From Patiria miniata (lineage: Eukaryota > Echinodermata > Asteroidea > Valvatida > Asterinidae): DNA of 64,000 nt. The notes under the pieces are model-generated. The model made no database searches, was not told the origin of the DNA, and saw nothing but the letters and a program-made list of their open reading frames with translations. Position 1 is the first letter of the stretch. Every line of letters starts with the position of its first letter. The position numbers and the translations under genes were made by a program. Shown one piece after another: positions 34,391-44,655 of this stretch. The stretch lies in the NCBI RefSeq assembly GCF_015706575.1, contig NW_024037076.1:20774898-20838897 (forward strand), in the 5' to 3' direction.

Positions 34391-35359
34391 TCAGGAATTT
34401 GAAGCTTCTTGAAGGCGCACGAGTCGTCTGCTAAATACTTCGCGTATCCCTTTGCGGAATTGACGATACTTGAAGGCGTAGATGGCCGGATTGACGCAGC
34501 TATTTGCAGCAACCATCGCTATAGACAAAAGGTAGTACCAATCCTGAACATTGAGATTCCAACCCAGATTGAACAAGAGATAGATGATCTGGTTTGGTGT
34601 CCAGCACACCAGGAAGGTGATAAAGACGATCAAAAGCATTTTGAAGGTATTACGTCTAGCTCGGAGTAGGGACTCCATCATACCTTCTGGTTGGGCGTTG
34701 CCATCCGTGGTAGATGCTCCAGCTGCTTGACCCACGTTGGCCGGTGCCGGTCCAACTCGGGCCGCTCCACTCTTAAGCTCTACGCTGGTGCGAATGTACG
34801 CAAACAGCATCACTGCCACCGGCACGATATACTGCAGAATGGCCACCAGGCCCCCGATGACTTTGGACCGATACGCGGCACTCGAGACGCATCTGCCGCC
34901 TTGTACCTTAAAGGCGTTAGCGACGTAAGAGTTGATAACTGTTCCAATGATCCAACACGCCGCAATGACCACGCCAACTTTCAGTCTTGGGCGCTTGGCG
35001 AAGGCTGCTTGGTACGTGAACGGGTGAACGATGGCGAAGTACCGCTCCATAGTCAACGACAACAGGTTGTACGTTGATATCACATAAAGGAGGAAAAGTG
35101 CAAATCTGGAGTACCAAATGTGGCACACTACCCACCCAAGGGCGTTATTGGGCACGGGGTCGGGTATCGGGGCCTCGCTCTGCAAAAGAGTCATAAATGA
35201 ACCAAGAAGATCCACCACAGCTTGGTGGAAGATGAAGGCGTTGGTACGAGTGTGCATCGATGAGACTTTACCGATAACAACACAGACGAGACCGTTGCCC
35301 AAGATGCCGACAATACCCACGATGGTCTGAAAGATACGCAGCCATAGAATCTGCTCCAT
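34391..35359 (-). CDS. Rhodopsin-class GPCR, array member 3
   Basis: A 322-residue intronless paralog, closest to GPCR2. It keeps TM1 GN, TM2 D, both extracellular cysteines, MERY, CWTP and NPAIY. Distinctive residues are CHIWYSRF at the start of TM3, FTYQAAF in the second intracellular loop where the others have FKYQAAF, and VFSRRLVRLQEAS in the tail, where the probable palmitoylation Cys is Ser. The second extracellular loop reads KVQGGRCVSS. The start MEQILWLRIF aligns with all paralogs. The upstream region lacks a TATA box, as in unit 2. The ligand is unknown; a plasma-membrane chemoreceptor or neuropeptide-like receptor is the reasonable inference. Confidence 0.93.
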   Translation of the reverse strand: MEQILWLRIFQTIVGIVGILGNGLVCVVIGKVSSMHTRTNAFIFHQAVVDLLGSFMTLLQSEAPIPDPVPNNALGWVVCHIWYSRFALFLLYVISTYNLLSLTMERYFAIVHPFTYQAAFAKRPRLKVGVVIAACWIIGTVINSYVANAFKVQGGRCVSSAAYRSKVIGGLVAILQYIVPVAVMLFAYIRTSVELKSGAARVGPAPANVGQAAGASTTDGNAQPEGMMESLLRARRNTFKMLLIVFITFLVCWTPNQIIYLLFNLGWNLNVQDWYYLLSIAMVAANSCVNPAIYAFKYRQFRKGIREVFSRRLVRLQEASNS

Positions 35360-35369
35360 GTTGGTTTAT

Positions 35370-36520
35370 TTGTTGTGCACTCGTCAGTCTCCTGCTTCAA
35401 AAACCATCAACCTCCTTTTGCGTCTGTATGCGGAGACGAGAGGAAACCCAGCCTTTGTAATAATATTGCGCTTTCGAGATTGAAACGAAGTATTGAATGG
35501 CTCCGAAGGACTATCTAGAAGACCGCTAGTCGTAGGAATTCATCTTTTTGGCTCCAAAACACGTTTCACCACGAAATTGTAGCATTTGAAGAGATCGTTA
35601 AACACACGACGATTTTATAGTTACTGCCAGGTGTAGTCCGGGCAAAAAGATGTTTTTAGGTGACAAGCTGTGCAGGAAGGCAAAACAAATAAAAAAATAG
35701 CAATATCTGCCAAAGGTCGGATTTTTTTATCGGATGTAACACGGTTAACTTCATATCCCCCAGAAAATCAATTCCTCTAAATGAGTAACTTCAGGACCAT
35801 GGTTGAGCGTCGAACCAATTGAAGTCTTCGGGATCAATAATGTGGTAGTGCGGGCGAAAAGATGTTTTCTAGGTGACAAGCTTGTGCCGGAAGGCAAGAC
35901 AAATAGCTAGTACTGCCAAAGGTCGGATTTTTTTTATCGGATGTATAACATGGTTAACTTGTTCCCCCCAGAAAATCAGTTCCTCTGAATGAGTAAATTC
36001 GGGACCATGGAAGAGCGTCGAATCAATGTAAGTCTACGGGATCAATACTGTTCATCGTAATTGCCGAGTCCCAAAGACGCATCGCTGTTAATTACATAAA
36101 GTTGGTGTCTATGAAATACATAGATAAATGATGAAAACAACATTCGAGGCTCCCCCCAAGCTCCAAAAATTAGTTACAAATGTTCATTTACCGTGAGATG
36201 GAAGTGCATGCGATTCTTTTCATGTGGCCTATTGCTTTGTTTTTTACTACATGGTTTCGATATTGCAAATTGGTTCCTTTGGCGTTGAAAAGGGAAAAAA
36301 ATACACTTGACATTTCCATGAGGGCTCCACAAACTTCAAATTGGCATTATTTTGCCAAGAAATATTCTGTTACCTGTATCACTAACTTTAAGATATGTAT
36401 TCCAACAACTTTTTTTTCGAAAAGCTAGGCAAAGTGTCATAACTTGGCGTAGTATAGGACGGCCGTCTTTTGCTTCATGAACTGCAAGATATTAAAAAAA
36501 TAAAGAGTTGTGTGAATACA
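35370..36520. other. GPCR3 upstream region with internal duplication
   Basis: Homologous to unit 2 upstream DNA. A segment of about 200 bp (GATGTTTT, GTGACAAGCTTG, CAAAGGTCGGATTTTT, AACATGGTTAACTT, TCAGGACCATGG) appears twice, at about 35645-35840 and 35850-36040; unit 2 has it once. No gene seen. Confidence 0.5.
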
Positions 36521-36522
36521 CT

Positions 36523-36591
36523 GGGGGATTATCATCGGTAGAGCGCTCGTTTAGCATGCGAGAGGTAACGGGATCGATACCCGGTTTCTAA
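36523..36591 (+). pseudogene. Degenerate tRNA-Ala(AGC)-like gene, unit 3
   Basis: GGGGGATTA start, then GGTAGAGC, anticodon arm CTCGT-TTAGCAT-GCGAG (AGC) and T arm. The D stem has lost two bases, and the 3' acceptor strand has been deleted: after ACCCGG the sequence jumps to TTTCTAATTC, which in unit 2 lies about 110 bp further on. Hence non-functional. It sits about 1.2 kb upstream of GPCR3. Confidence 0.75.
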
Positions 36592-36839
36592 TTCCCAGCT
36601 ATAGTATGTGATTTCGTTTTTTCTTCACAATTATCGTGTGGTGAAATGTTTATAAATCTCCTGTCGTTTACTGGTTTTCGATTTCGCTTCGAATTGGCGA
36701 ATCTGGCGTTTCCATTTCGCTAACGGTATTTCCCTAAGCGTCGATCATTATGGCCGTACACAATCAATTTTATTTAAAGAAATTTACATTGATATGATTT
36801 TATTACATTTTGTAAATCCATAAGTGACCCCACCAATTA

Positions 36840-37275
36840 CAGTTGCGTTCCGAATGTTCTTCAACAAATTCGTTTTTTTTCGCATTAATACATTTTTAAC
36901 TTGTATGTTTTATTCCAACAAAACATTTTTACAAGACACAACGTATCCCTTCCTACTGCCTCCATCTCAATCGATAATAAGTTTGTGTCCCCATCCATTT
37001 CAGTGAGAAACTTAGGAGTAACATTCGACTCATCCATACCCATGTCCTCTTATGTTACATCCCTCTGTCAGTCAATCATTTTTTTTTAATTTACGCAACA
37101 TCTCAAGAATCCATCACTTCATTGACCAGGAAAGCTGTACTCATGCCACGAGGGCCCTGATTCTGTCCAGTCTTGACTATACCAACTCTTTTGGCTAGCT
37201 GCAGCAGCTCTGACATATCATGACTGCAGCGTCTACAGAACAGAGCTGCTCGTATAATAATAGGTTTTCCCGGCC
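36840..37275 (+). mobile_element. CR1/L2-like LINE fragment A, C-terminal RT region
   Basis: Shifting plus frames give the conserved order SVRNLGVTFDSS, then FNLRNISRIHHFI, ALILSSLDYTNSF and LQRLQNRAARIII, which follows the RT core in CR1/L2-group LINEs. Frameshifts occur at about 37085 and 37195. The expected next motif (SLHWLPIEQRIIFK) is not here but appears at 40110, so a later insertion probably splits the element. Confidence 0.75.
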
Positions 37276-37784
37276 AATTTTCTAAAATGTTCATTCACTT
37301 CTGAAAATCGGTCATTCAGTTTCGTCTGAATTTGAGAATCGCTCCGAACACGCGTTTTATTTTTGCTATTCGATTCCATTTCAGTTCAATCAATTAATTG
37401 ATTGAGCGGCACCTTTCGTTTATGTCCATTCAGACTCGTTTACAAGACTTCTTTTTCGCTTTTGGGGGCGATTTCAAATATTCAACATTCTATTTTACTC
37501 TCAGTTTAATACCATCGGCACCAGATAGAATTATAGTTTTTTTTTCATTAACCGTCAATCAAATTAGCCGTAACTGAAATCAATTTAGAAAAGGTATGCT
37601 TGCGTAAATGAATGCACAGGTAACGTAATTGACCGTCTGTTTCTCAAAACCGATTGCACGGGCAATGAAAACGATTGAACTTTGAGTCAGATCCTTTTCT
37701 AACGAATTGTAAGCAGCGTGTTTCCAGGGTAGCGGTTCTTCTTGGGTGGATGTCACATCCGCTGTTCCTCAAGGCAGTGTTCTC

Positions 37785-39406
37785 CAGTGTTGGAGGTCTC
37801 GATTAAAGTCTTGGTCTCGAGACTAGTCTCGAGACCATTTTTCAGGTCTCGACGATTTTGAGGTCTCTGAATGTTGTGGTCTCGGTCTCGACTCCAAATG
37901 TCTCGGTCTCGGACAAGGGTCTTGGATCAAGACCTTGACGAGACCCGTTAAATATTCCAGAGTGTTTGAAGACAATTATTCGATTAAAGAGTTGACACTA
38001 TATCACCAGGGCAAATCATAACGCATAGTGCATGTCAAAATAATTTCTGCAGGGAGAGCACGCTTATCGCTAGCATATCGCCGTTCAGTTTTAGTAGCAT
38101 GGGCTGTTTGTTTGTCAAAATCCGTTAACAAACCGTGTGTCGTGACGTCCGTCAGGTGCGTACATTGACTAATGGCGACAACTATAGACTGTATGAAAAA
38201 TACATCGCACTCACACTGCACGCATCACGGACGTGTGTAGTCACTGCATCTTATAAACATCCATGCAGGAAGGTTCTCGTTCGTAGTATAACGGTGTAAC
38301 GTTAAATATTTAGAAATTATTTTGAGCGCCGTTTAATCATTTATATAGTGCTGTCTTGTCGAATTGAAAATTATGTCCAGCAACTCGTTAACCATAAAAT
38401 TTGCTTCTAAGGAGCATAAAGAGTTTGTGGACAAAACATCAGGAAAAAGAAAGCACTCGGCTACCTGCATATTTTGTTTCAGTCAGAAGCGTATTACCGA
38501 CCAGGCAGGGACGAGTTCGACATTCATCAGGCACATGAGCCGTGTCCACAAAGTAAAGTACGTACCTACCGCCTTATTTAAACCATTTATTAGGCCTAAT
38601 AATATTACCCCCAAAATAATTGAACCAACATCTCCGTCAATTTGAATTAACGTTAAACAAGGGAAAACCTTACAGATGTAGGGCCAGGATGAGGTATGTC
38701 ACCGTGTGTTGCTGGGCTGAGGGCCTAGTTCGCCCGTGTTTAACTTTTTTTCTTACGTGTTGTTTGACAATTTACCAGTTCAGTTATGTTGAAGTTGATG
38801 AAACAAAGTATAATAGCTGCGACTAATAATAGTTATTTTCATGTTAAAAAGTAATCAAATTATCAGCAAGCTTTGACTTGAGTAGGATTGAAGCTGAGTG
38901 ATAGTACGCTTTTTTTTCGGTCCTCAAAGTTTTCACGGAACATGGGCGCCGCCATCTTGGATTGAGTGCGCCCTAACACGTTATTTATTTTTTTTTTCTC
39001 AAAAATAGTTTATGTCCACCACTTGTCCACAAGTTTGCTTTAATGTTTTTTTAATTTTTTTTTTCTCCAGAAAATTATTTCAATTTAATATGTTTCATGT
39101 TAATATGATTTTCCTTACTGCAAATAACTGTAACTTTCTAAATTGACTCATCTGCAGATACAATGAATACATACAAAACAAGACTCAGGCAGACAGTCAG
39201 CAGCATACCATCACCAGTTTTATTACACCTGGTGCACATATAGCAGCAGTTTTTTTTTTAAAATGAGGTCTTGGCGCGGTTTCGGTCTCGGACTATGAGG
39301 TCTCGGTCTCGGACTATGAGGTCTCGGTCTCGGTCTCGGTCTCGGATGGGGAAGTCTCGGTCCGTTGGTCTCGGTCTCGGACTTTGAGGTCTTGACTCCA
39401 ACACTG
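37785..39406 (+). mobile_element. hAT transposon, internally deleted, with BED zinc-finger exon
   Basis: The ends CAGTGTTGGAG and CTCCAACACTG are perfect 11-bp TIRs. GTGTTCTC is duplicated on both sides (37777-37784 and 39407-39414), the 8-bp signature of hAT. Removing the element restores the LINE RT frame. Subterminal regions are packed with GGTCTCG repeats in both orientations. Between them, 38364-38645 encodes a BED-type zinc finger typical of hAT transposases. The catalytic hAT domain is absent, so the copy is non-autonomous. Confidence 0.92.
38364..38645 (+). CDS. BED-type zinc-finger fragment of a hAT transposase
   Basis: 93 codons. Residues CIFC (about 32-35) and HMSRVH (about 53-58) give the C-X2-C and H-X4-H ligand pairs of a BED zinc finger, preceded by a basic stretch with SGKRKHS. 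BED fingers bind DNA at the N-terminus of hAT transposases. The remainder of the transposase (RNase-H-like catalytic core and dimerisation domain) is missing. Transcription could at most yield a DNA-binding peptide. Confidence 0.7.
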   Translation: MKIMSSNSLTIKFASKEHKEFVDKTSGKRKHSATCIFCFSQKRITDQAGTSSTFIRHMSRVHKVKYVPTALFKPFIRPNNITPKIIEPTSPSI

Positions 39407-40094
39407 GTGTTCTCGGACCATCCCTGTTCAATCTCTTTGTTAATGACATTCCTCACAGGGTTTCCTCTATCTGTGCTCTGTTTGCAGATGATGTTTTGCT
39501 CTTTCGTGTTATCCGATCTGACATGGATGAGCATTACCTTACAGACTGACATCAACAACCTCTCAGAGTGGTCCATACAAAACAAAATGAGTTTCAATTC
39601 CTCCAAAATAAAGATCATGCATATCACTCGTTGTCACAACATTCATCCTCCTGTCTACAACCTCAGTAATACTCACTTATCCACTGCCTCTTCTATTCAA
39701 TATCTCGGCATCACTATCAGCTCAGATCTCACATGGAATTGACATATCAATACTATTGTTTCCCGTGCTAACCGTCTCTTAGGATTTAATCGTACAGTTG
39801 CTGGCGGTGCCTCAACCCAGGCTATTTTCTTTCTTTACAAATCTGTGGTCCTACCTATCCTCGAGTACGGCGTCCCTTCCTGGAGCACGCACACGTTATC
39901 CCAACAACAGCAGGTTGGACGTGTGCAGCGAACCGCAACTCGCATAGCTCTGAAACAAAGGCGAGGTCAGATGTCATACGAGGATAGGTTGGACCGGTTG
40001 AACTGGCTTTCTCTTTCATCCAGACGTGACTTTCTTACCTGCTCTTTCGTTTACAAATGTTTGTATGGTATCGGTAAGTGCGAAGCTATATACT

Positions 40095-40226
40095 CCACTA
40101 TTGCAATCTCTTCACTGGCTTCCGATTGAACAACGCATTATTTTCAAAATTCTGTTATTTGTACACAAATCAATCCATGATGTCACTCCCAATGATACCT
40201 CTCAAACAGCATTTTACTCTACATAG
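40095..40226 (+). mobile_element. CR1/L2-like LINE fragment, probable continuation of LINE A
   Basis: The plus frame reads LLQSLHWLPIEQRIIFKILL, then FVHKSIHDVTP, a hallmark of CR1/L2-type LINE C-termini. It follows LINE B without a spacer. It is the piece expected after fragment A (36840-37275), which suggests LINE B inserted into LINE A. Confidence 0.65.
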
Positions 40227-40292
40227 TCCGGTCAATTTAAGTTAAGACCTAGAACAAATTGCGATTGAAACCATTCAAGCGTCAAACGAAAC

Positions 40293-40602
40293 ATGCGAGT
40301 GCAGCAGACGACCGTTTCAAATTATAAATTTATGCAGGACACTACGGATGGAGTGGACGATTTTCCGCCTAAACTTTGCGCAATAAGTCCACAGACGAGA
40401 TACAATTATTTGCAAAAAGGGCCGGGGATGTCTAAATATCATTTAGATTATACACAGATGGAAAGCGGTTGGACAGTGTATGCATGGACCGTTTTAACAG
40501 TAAAGCGAAAATCTTTAATTATTGATTGAGCTCCCGAAAATGAAGTGTTGGATTTGGTTAAGAAAATTCAGGAATTACTGGGCTCAGGTTGTGAAGCTTA
40601 AA
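40293..40602 (+). other. Unrecognised protein-like frame, one internal stop
   Basis: Reads 78 codons to a TGA at 40527-40529, then remains open for 24 more codons to a TAA (segments DFPPKLCAISPQTRYNYLQK, GWTVYAWTVLTVKRKSLIID and ENEVLDLVKKIQELLGSG). The composition is protein-like across the stop, as if a once-coding C-terminus had acquired one nonsense change. I recognise no family. It follows the LINE fragments directly and may be transposon-derived. Confidence 0.3.
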
Positions 40603-41627
40603 GTGCATTTTGTTAGTACATAAACATATGAAACAAAACACTTCAAAACGCTTGGATCACAAAGAAAACAAGGTTAATGGGCGAGGTTGATGAGAAACAG
40701 ATGTAGTTCTGTACATGAGCTTTCCATGTTTTTCATAAGTACGGTACAATAAACTTTTAACAGCTAAATTGAGAAGATCATGATTAAGTTACGAAAATTC
40801 ATTGAGACATCTGCTTGTACAGTCAAGAGTGAAATGAACTACTCCAGAAAAGCATACTTGAGTCCCGATAAAAGGATTCTTTAGATGGAACAGACCTCGC
40901 GTTGTTATTCCTTAAAAAAAGTGATCTCATTGGCACGGTCCCCCCCCCCCCCCCCCCGCCTAAGGCTTTGATCTGGGGCACTTGTATTATTTGTAGACGT
41001 AATGTACTTGTCACACTATATTTCTTTTTTTAAAGCGTAGAATTCAGCTAAAAATTAATTTCACTGCAAAATTTTAATCCCGTTAATTTGACAGGCTTTA
41101 GTAAGGTTTTTGAGTAAACGTTCATATTTTTTTGACAATTTATATCTTATTTGTAAGTTATGTCAATGACCTAAATTCAACACAAAAGGAACACTCGAAT
41201 CTCGGATTTCGGATATTTTTCCTAATATTTAAAATTGGACTCTGGCCTATTGGCGTAGACACCTGAAATTTAAATTTAAATGGATGTCATTGTGTACATC
41301 ATTTTCCGCCCTTTATTCAAGTAGACCTGTTTATGCAAAGATTTTTTTTAAGAAACAAATGGTTTTTCGGGCACAAAGTGATTTATTTTAACCAATAAAT
41401 ATTTTGGGAAGCAAAAAATCTAAAATTTCTGAATTTTTGTCAAGAAAATATCCTATAGTATTATACGGCAGTGTAAATTACAATATATTTTAATAATTGG
41501 TGGACAAAGAAAGGTCGTCTGCTGTGATCAGTCGTGTCTCGCGAAATCTCATACGTTATGTGAACGGACATTCTGAGTAAAGGGCGCAAAAGAAAACATG
41601 ACGCTCTCCATACTGCTGTTTACGTAT
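40603..41627. other. No gene seen
   Basis: AT-rich spacer with a C-run at 40939-40957. It ends where the 13.3-kb duplication begins. Confidence 0.4.
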
Positions 41628-41744
41628 GATCGTTTACCTACATTTGAACACATACCAAAGATTACAAAGTTGTACATCACCATTTAAATGACAAATAAGA
41701 GACTATTAATCATTCTAAAAAGTACAAATGATTGGAAACATTCC

Positions 41745-42515
41745 CGACCGTAACGTTTCAGCTTTCTTTTAATGGCATAGTGGAATTACCAAAGCATATA
41801 AATGAATACAAAAGCGAATTTGGTTTATCATAACATCGACAATGTCCGCGTGTGACGAGTTTGCCGAAGCTGGGACAAAATTAATTAGAATCATACATTC
41901 CTGAAATACATTGCACTTATAATGAGATTTATCGATAGAAATTTGAAATTGAATTGAACAGTTAAGCCAAAAGATATCGTTGGACGATATTTAGGTATAA
42001 TTCCATCTTCGGTAATCGATAAAACCCTTACTTTTTGGTGTCATCATGTCTGTAAAGTAAAGAAAGTGAACGTGCACGCGACGAAGGAGTGTAAAAGTCT
42101 CCGCAACATTACACGCACTGTTGTGTTATAGTCAAGGAAATGCTTTTCTTCTTTTTTCTTTTTCGATTAAACCAAGTCTGTGAATGGTTTTAGAAATGTA
42201 GTATTTGGGGCTTTCTTCAATTCACAAACTACATGGAAAGCATCATCACGTGGTTCCATCTTTCAGCGAACAGTTACCTTCTGTTCTGCGTGTATATCTC
42301 TTGAAATATGAGTGGTTTAGAAGTGTTGACAACTACCGTTTAACGTAGGCCACTTAACATGCAAACGATGCTTAAATGTTTGAGTTACCCAGCTGTTAAC
42401 TGTCGGTATGACGTCACAGGGCACATGGTCATGTTTTTTTTCGTTTTATTTGATCATTTGTTTTAATGCTCCTGTCATTCAATTTCGTTTGTGGCAAGCT
42501 GAAACGTAACGGAAA
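41745..42515. repeat. Recurring intergenic block R, unit 4 copy, with CRE-like site
   Basis: Runs from GACCGTAACGTTTCAGCT to GCAAGCTGAAACGTAACGG; TGACGTCA is at 42409-42416. The ends form an inverted repeat (CCGTAACGTTTCAGCTT and its complement). Confidence 0.6.
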
Positions 42516-42539
42516 TTTAACAATGTGTTCATTATACAG

Positions 42540-44110
42540 GTGAATTAAATCAATTCAATTCAGTACAAAATGCTTTATTTATCCTTAAAAAGGCAATTAC
42601 ATATGGTTGGACAGCTTACTATAACAAAACACTATAAGTAAGTAATTGCTAGTCGAATGTATATATAACATTTTAAACAATGTACTTATGATCTAGATGA
42701 AAAAATGATGTAAACTTCTCTAAAAAAATATTCTTTATACTTGAAATACGATGATAAATGTACACGTGATGACAAATAAAACAACATGACAAATACAATG
42801 ATGGACTTTAAAAATGCAGATATCAATTATTTTAAAGTCTAACAACCACTGGAATAATGACAACTGGAATAATGACAACTTCGTTAAGTTCTGTAATGAC
42901 AAATATAATGAAATGACAAATAAAATGATAGACCTTTAAAAATACAAATAGGACTATCAATTATTTAAAAGTGTAATAGCCACTGGAATGAATGAAAACT
43001 TCCTTCTGTTAGTTTTACGCGGAGGGCATCTGAGGCGGCGTCCTGATGGAAGAAACTGATGTTTTCAGAACATGATTTTCACTGGCTACGATAGAGTGGG
43101 CTTTCGAAGCACTTGTTCGCAGAACAGACTAAGGTCTTTCTAGGGCTCTCTGATGATTTTAGACCCAAGGTTAACAATCTTTTGCGAACTGTACTTATTC
43201 TTACCAATTAGGTTAAAATACCAGGAAGTACATGAAAAGCACAATACACTTTCAATGAATGACTGATAAAAAAAAAGACTAAGAGTGTTTTGTCAACAGA
43301 AAAAGTCTTCAATTTACGTGACAAATTTAAGCGTTGTTGGCATTTTTTTTGACAATAACACATGTGTTTTCTTCCCATCTAAGCGTGTCATCAAATATGG
43401 TTTAACCCTAATCAGGCCGGGTTATTTTGACCATCTCTCAGCCGGGGGGGGGGGATTCAAGATCTCGCCATCGAGTGAAACTGAGTACATGCATAGAACA
43501 ACTCATCATAAACACACCCAAGAAATTACATGACTAAAGGTCAAATGGCTTTAGAATTATGACTAATTAATTATCCATATGTACGAATGGTAATTCTGCT
43601 CTGAGTACACGACGTATATGGGAAAATTCAGTTTTTTTAACGGTGCGTAGTGCCGGAAAATTTTTCGCTACGCGGCAACCCCTGGTGCGCAAGGCTCGAG
43701 GCTAAAAAGTCATAACAGCTCGCGTCGGGAATTTTTTTTTTAAGGCTATCGCGGAAAAGTTGAGGGGGGGGGGGGCGCTCCCGGCCCTTTTAGGGTTAAG
43801 GTATTTATATTCGGATACAATTTCAACTTCCTGGTCATGAATGAAAGTTTTCGAGGCACAGGTCACCATTGTTCCTTATATCAACAATAAGTTCCTTGGT
43901 TTTGAGTACATTTAATTCCATATAGGAATCATCACAACAGTCAAAAAAGTCTTGAAGAGCATCGCCATACTTATTATTTGATCCAGAAAGGAGTGAAATC
44001 AAAGCACTGTCATCAGCAAATTTGACTAAAATTTACCGTCGTGGCTACTGTACAGGAGTGGTGATAAAACACACCGTCGTGGAGAGCCTGTATTAGTTAC
44101 TATGACACTG
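42540..44110 (-). mobile_element. Rex1/CR1-like LINE remnant, copy 1
   Basis: On the minus strand in order: CVLSPLLYSS (about 44060), VKFADDSALISLLSG with the catalytic FADD (about 44010), MELNVLKTKELIVDI (about 43910), the EYKYL end, then after a MITE the TIFDDTLRWE segment (about 43385), ESVLCFS (about 43240), KIVNLGSKII and LPSGRRLRCPPRKTNR to SFIPVAITLLN (about 43050-42960). Several stops and frameshifts make it dead. The 3' tail is A/T-rich with ATGACAAAT repeats. Confidence 0.8.
43406..43795. mobile_element. TTAA MITE inside the LINE, copy 1
   Basis: The ends CCCTAATCAGGCCGGG and CCCGGCCCTTTTAGGG are imperfect inverted repeats bordered by TTAA (43402-43405 and 43796-43799). It splits the LINE between EYKYL and TIFDDT. 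The same insertion sits in the second duplication copy (56746-57134), so it predates the duplication. Confidence 0.85.
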
Positions 44111-44136
44111 GATACATGACCATTAACACTAAACTC

Positions 44137-44430
44137 CGTAAGGGCTCCCCAAAATTTTGTCTAGCCCCCCCCCCCCGCAAAAAAAAAATCCATGCAAAAA
44201 AAAAGGCAGTTGCCAATTTGAGAAGTTGACGTCACATGCGACCTGTCTCACGCCCAAAAACAATAGTCGTGAGAAGGGGGCATTTGTACACTATAAGTTA
44301 TATAGTGTGCATGATTGTAGGATTTATCAGCGCTCCCCATTGAAAATGTGGTACAGCCCCCCCCCCCCCCCCCCCCCCACCCCCATCTGTTGATTATGGG
44401 AGGCCTAAGTGTCCGGAGAAAAAAAAACAA
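44137..44430. repeat. Poly-C-bearing segment between LINE and GPCR4
   Basis: Two related half-segments, GGGCTCCCCAAAATTTTGT followed by a C-run and GCGCTCCCCATTGAAAATGT followed by a longer C-run, about 190 bp apart. Proline-rich frames here arise from the C-runs. C-run length differs between the two duplication copies. Confidence 0.45.
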
Positions 44431-44655
44431 GTCTGAGTGCGGAGTTTCCCCACCGACACCACTTTTACTTTGTTTTTCTTCCTGTGGCCATAACGACCTA
44501 TAGGAAGTTTAACAAGATAATAAAAAGTCTATTGTTTGATCTTGATCTTTTGACATATCAATTTTAACAAAATACTCACTCAGTTTGTTGTGAGAAGTGC
44601 AAAGGGATGGATGTTGGGAACTACCCCCACTCACCCAAGTTCAATGAGAAGTTCA

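Larger units (their letters stand above)
37690..40085 (+). mobile_element. Jockey/CR1-group LINE B remnant, split by a hAT element
   Basis: The RT motif VPQGSVL ends at 37784 and resumes with GPSLFNLFVNDI at 39415. It continues through the catalytic FADD (about 39487-39498), NLSEWSIQNKMSFNSSK (about 39553), IQYLGITIS (about 39700), LEYGVPSW (about 39860) and RRDFLTCSFVYKCLYG (about 40020-40070). There is a stop and frameshift near 39547 and a stop at 39741. The N-terminal half is missing. The hAT element at 37785-39406 plus one 8-bp duplication accounts exactly for the gap in the RT frame. Confidence 0.8.
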
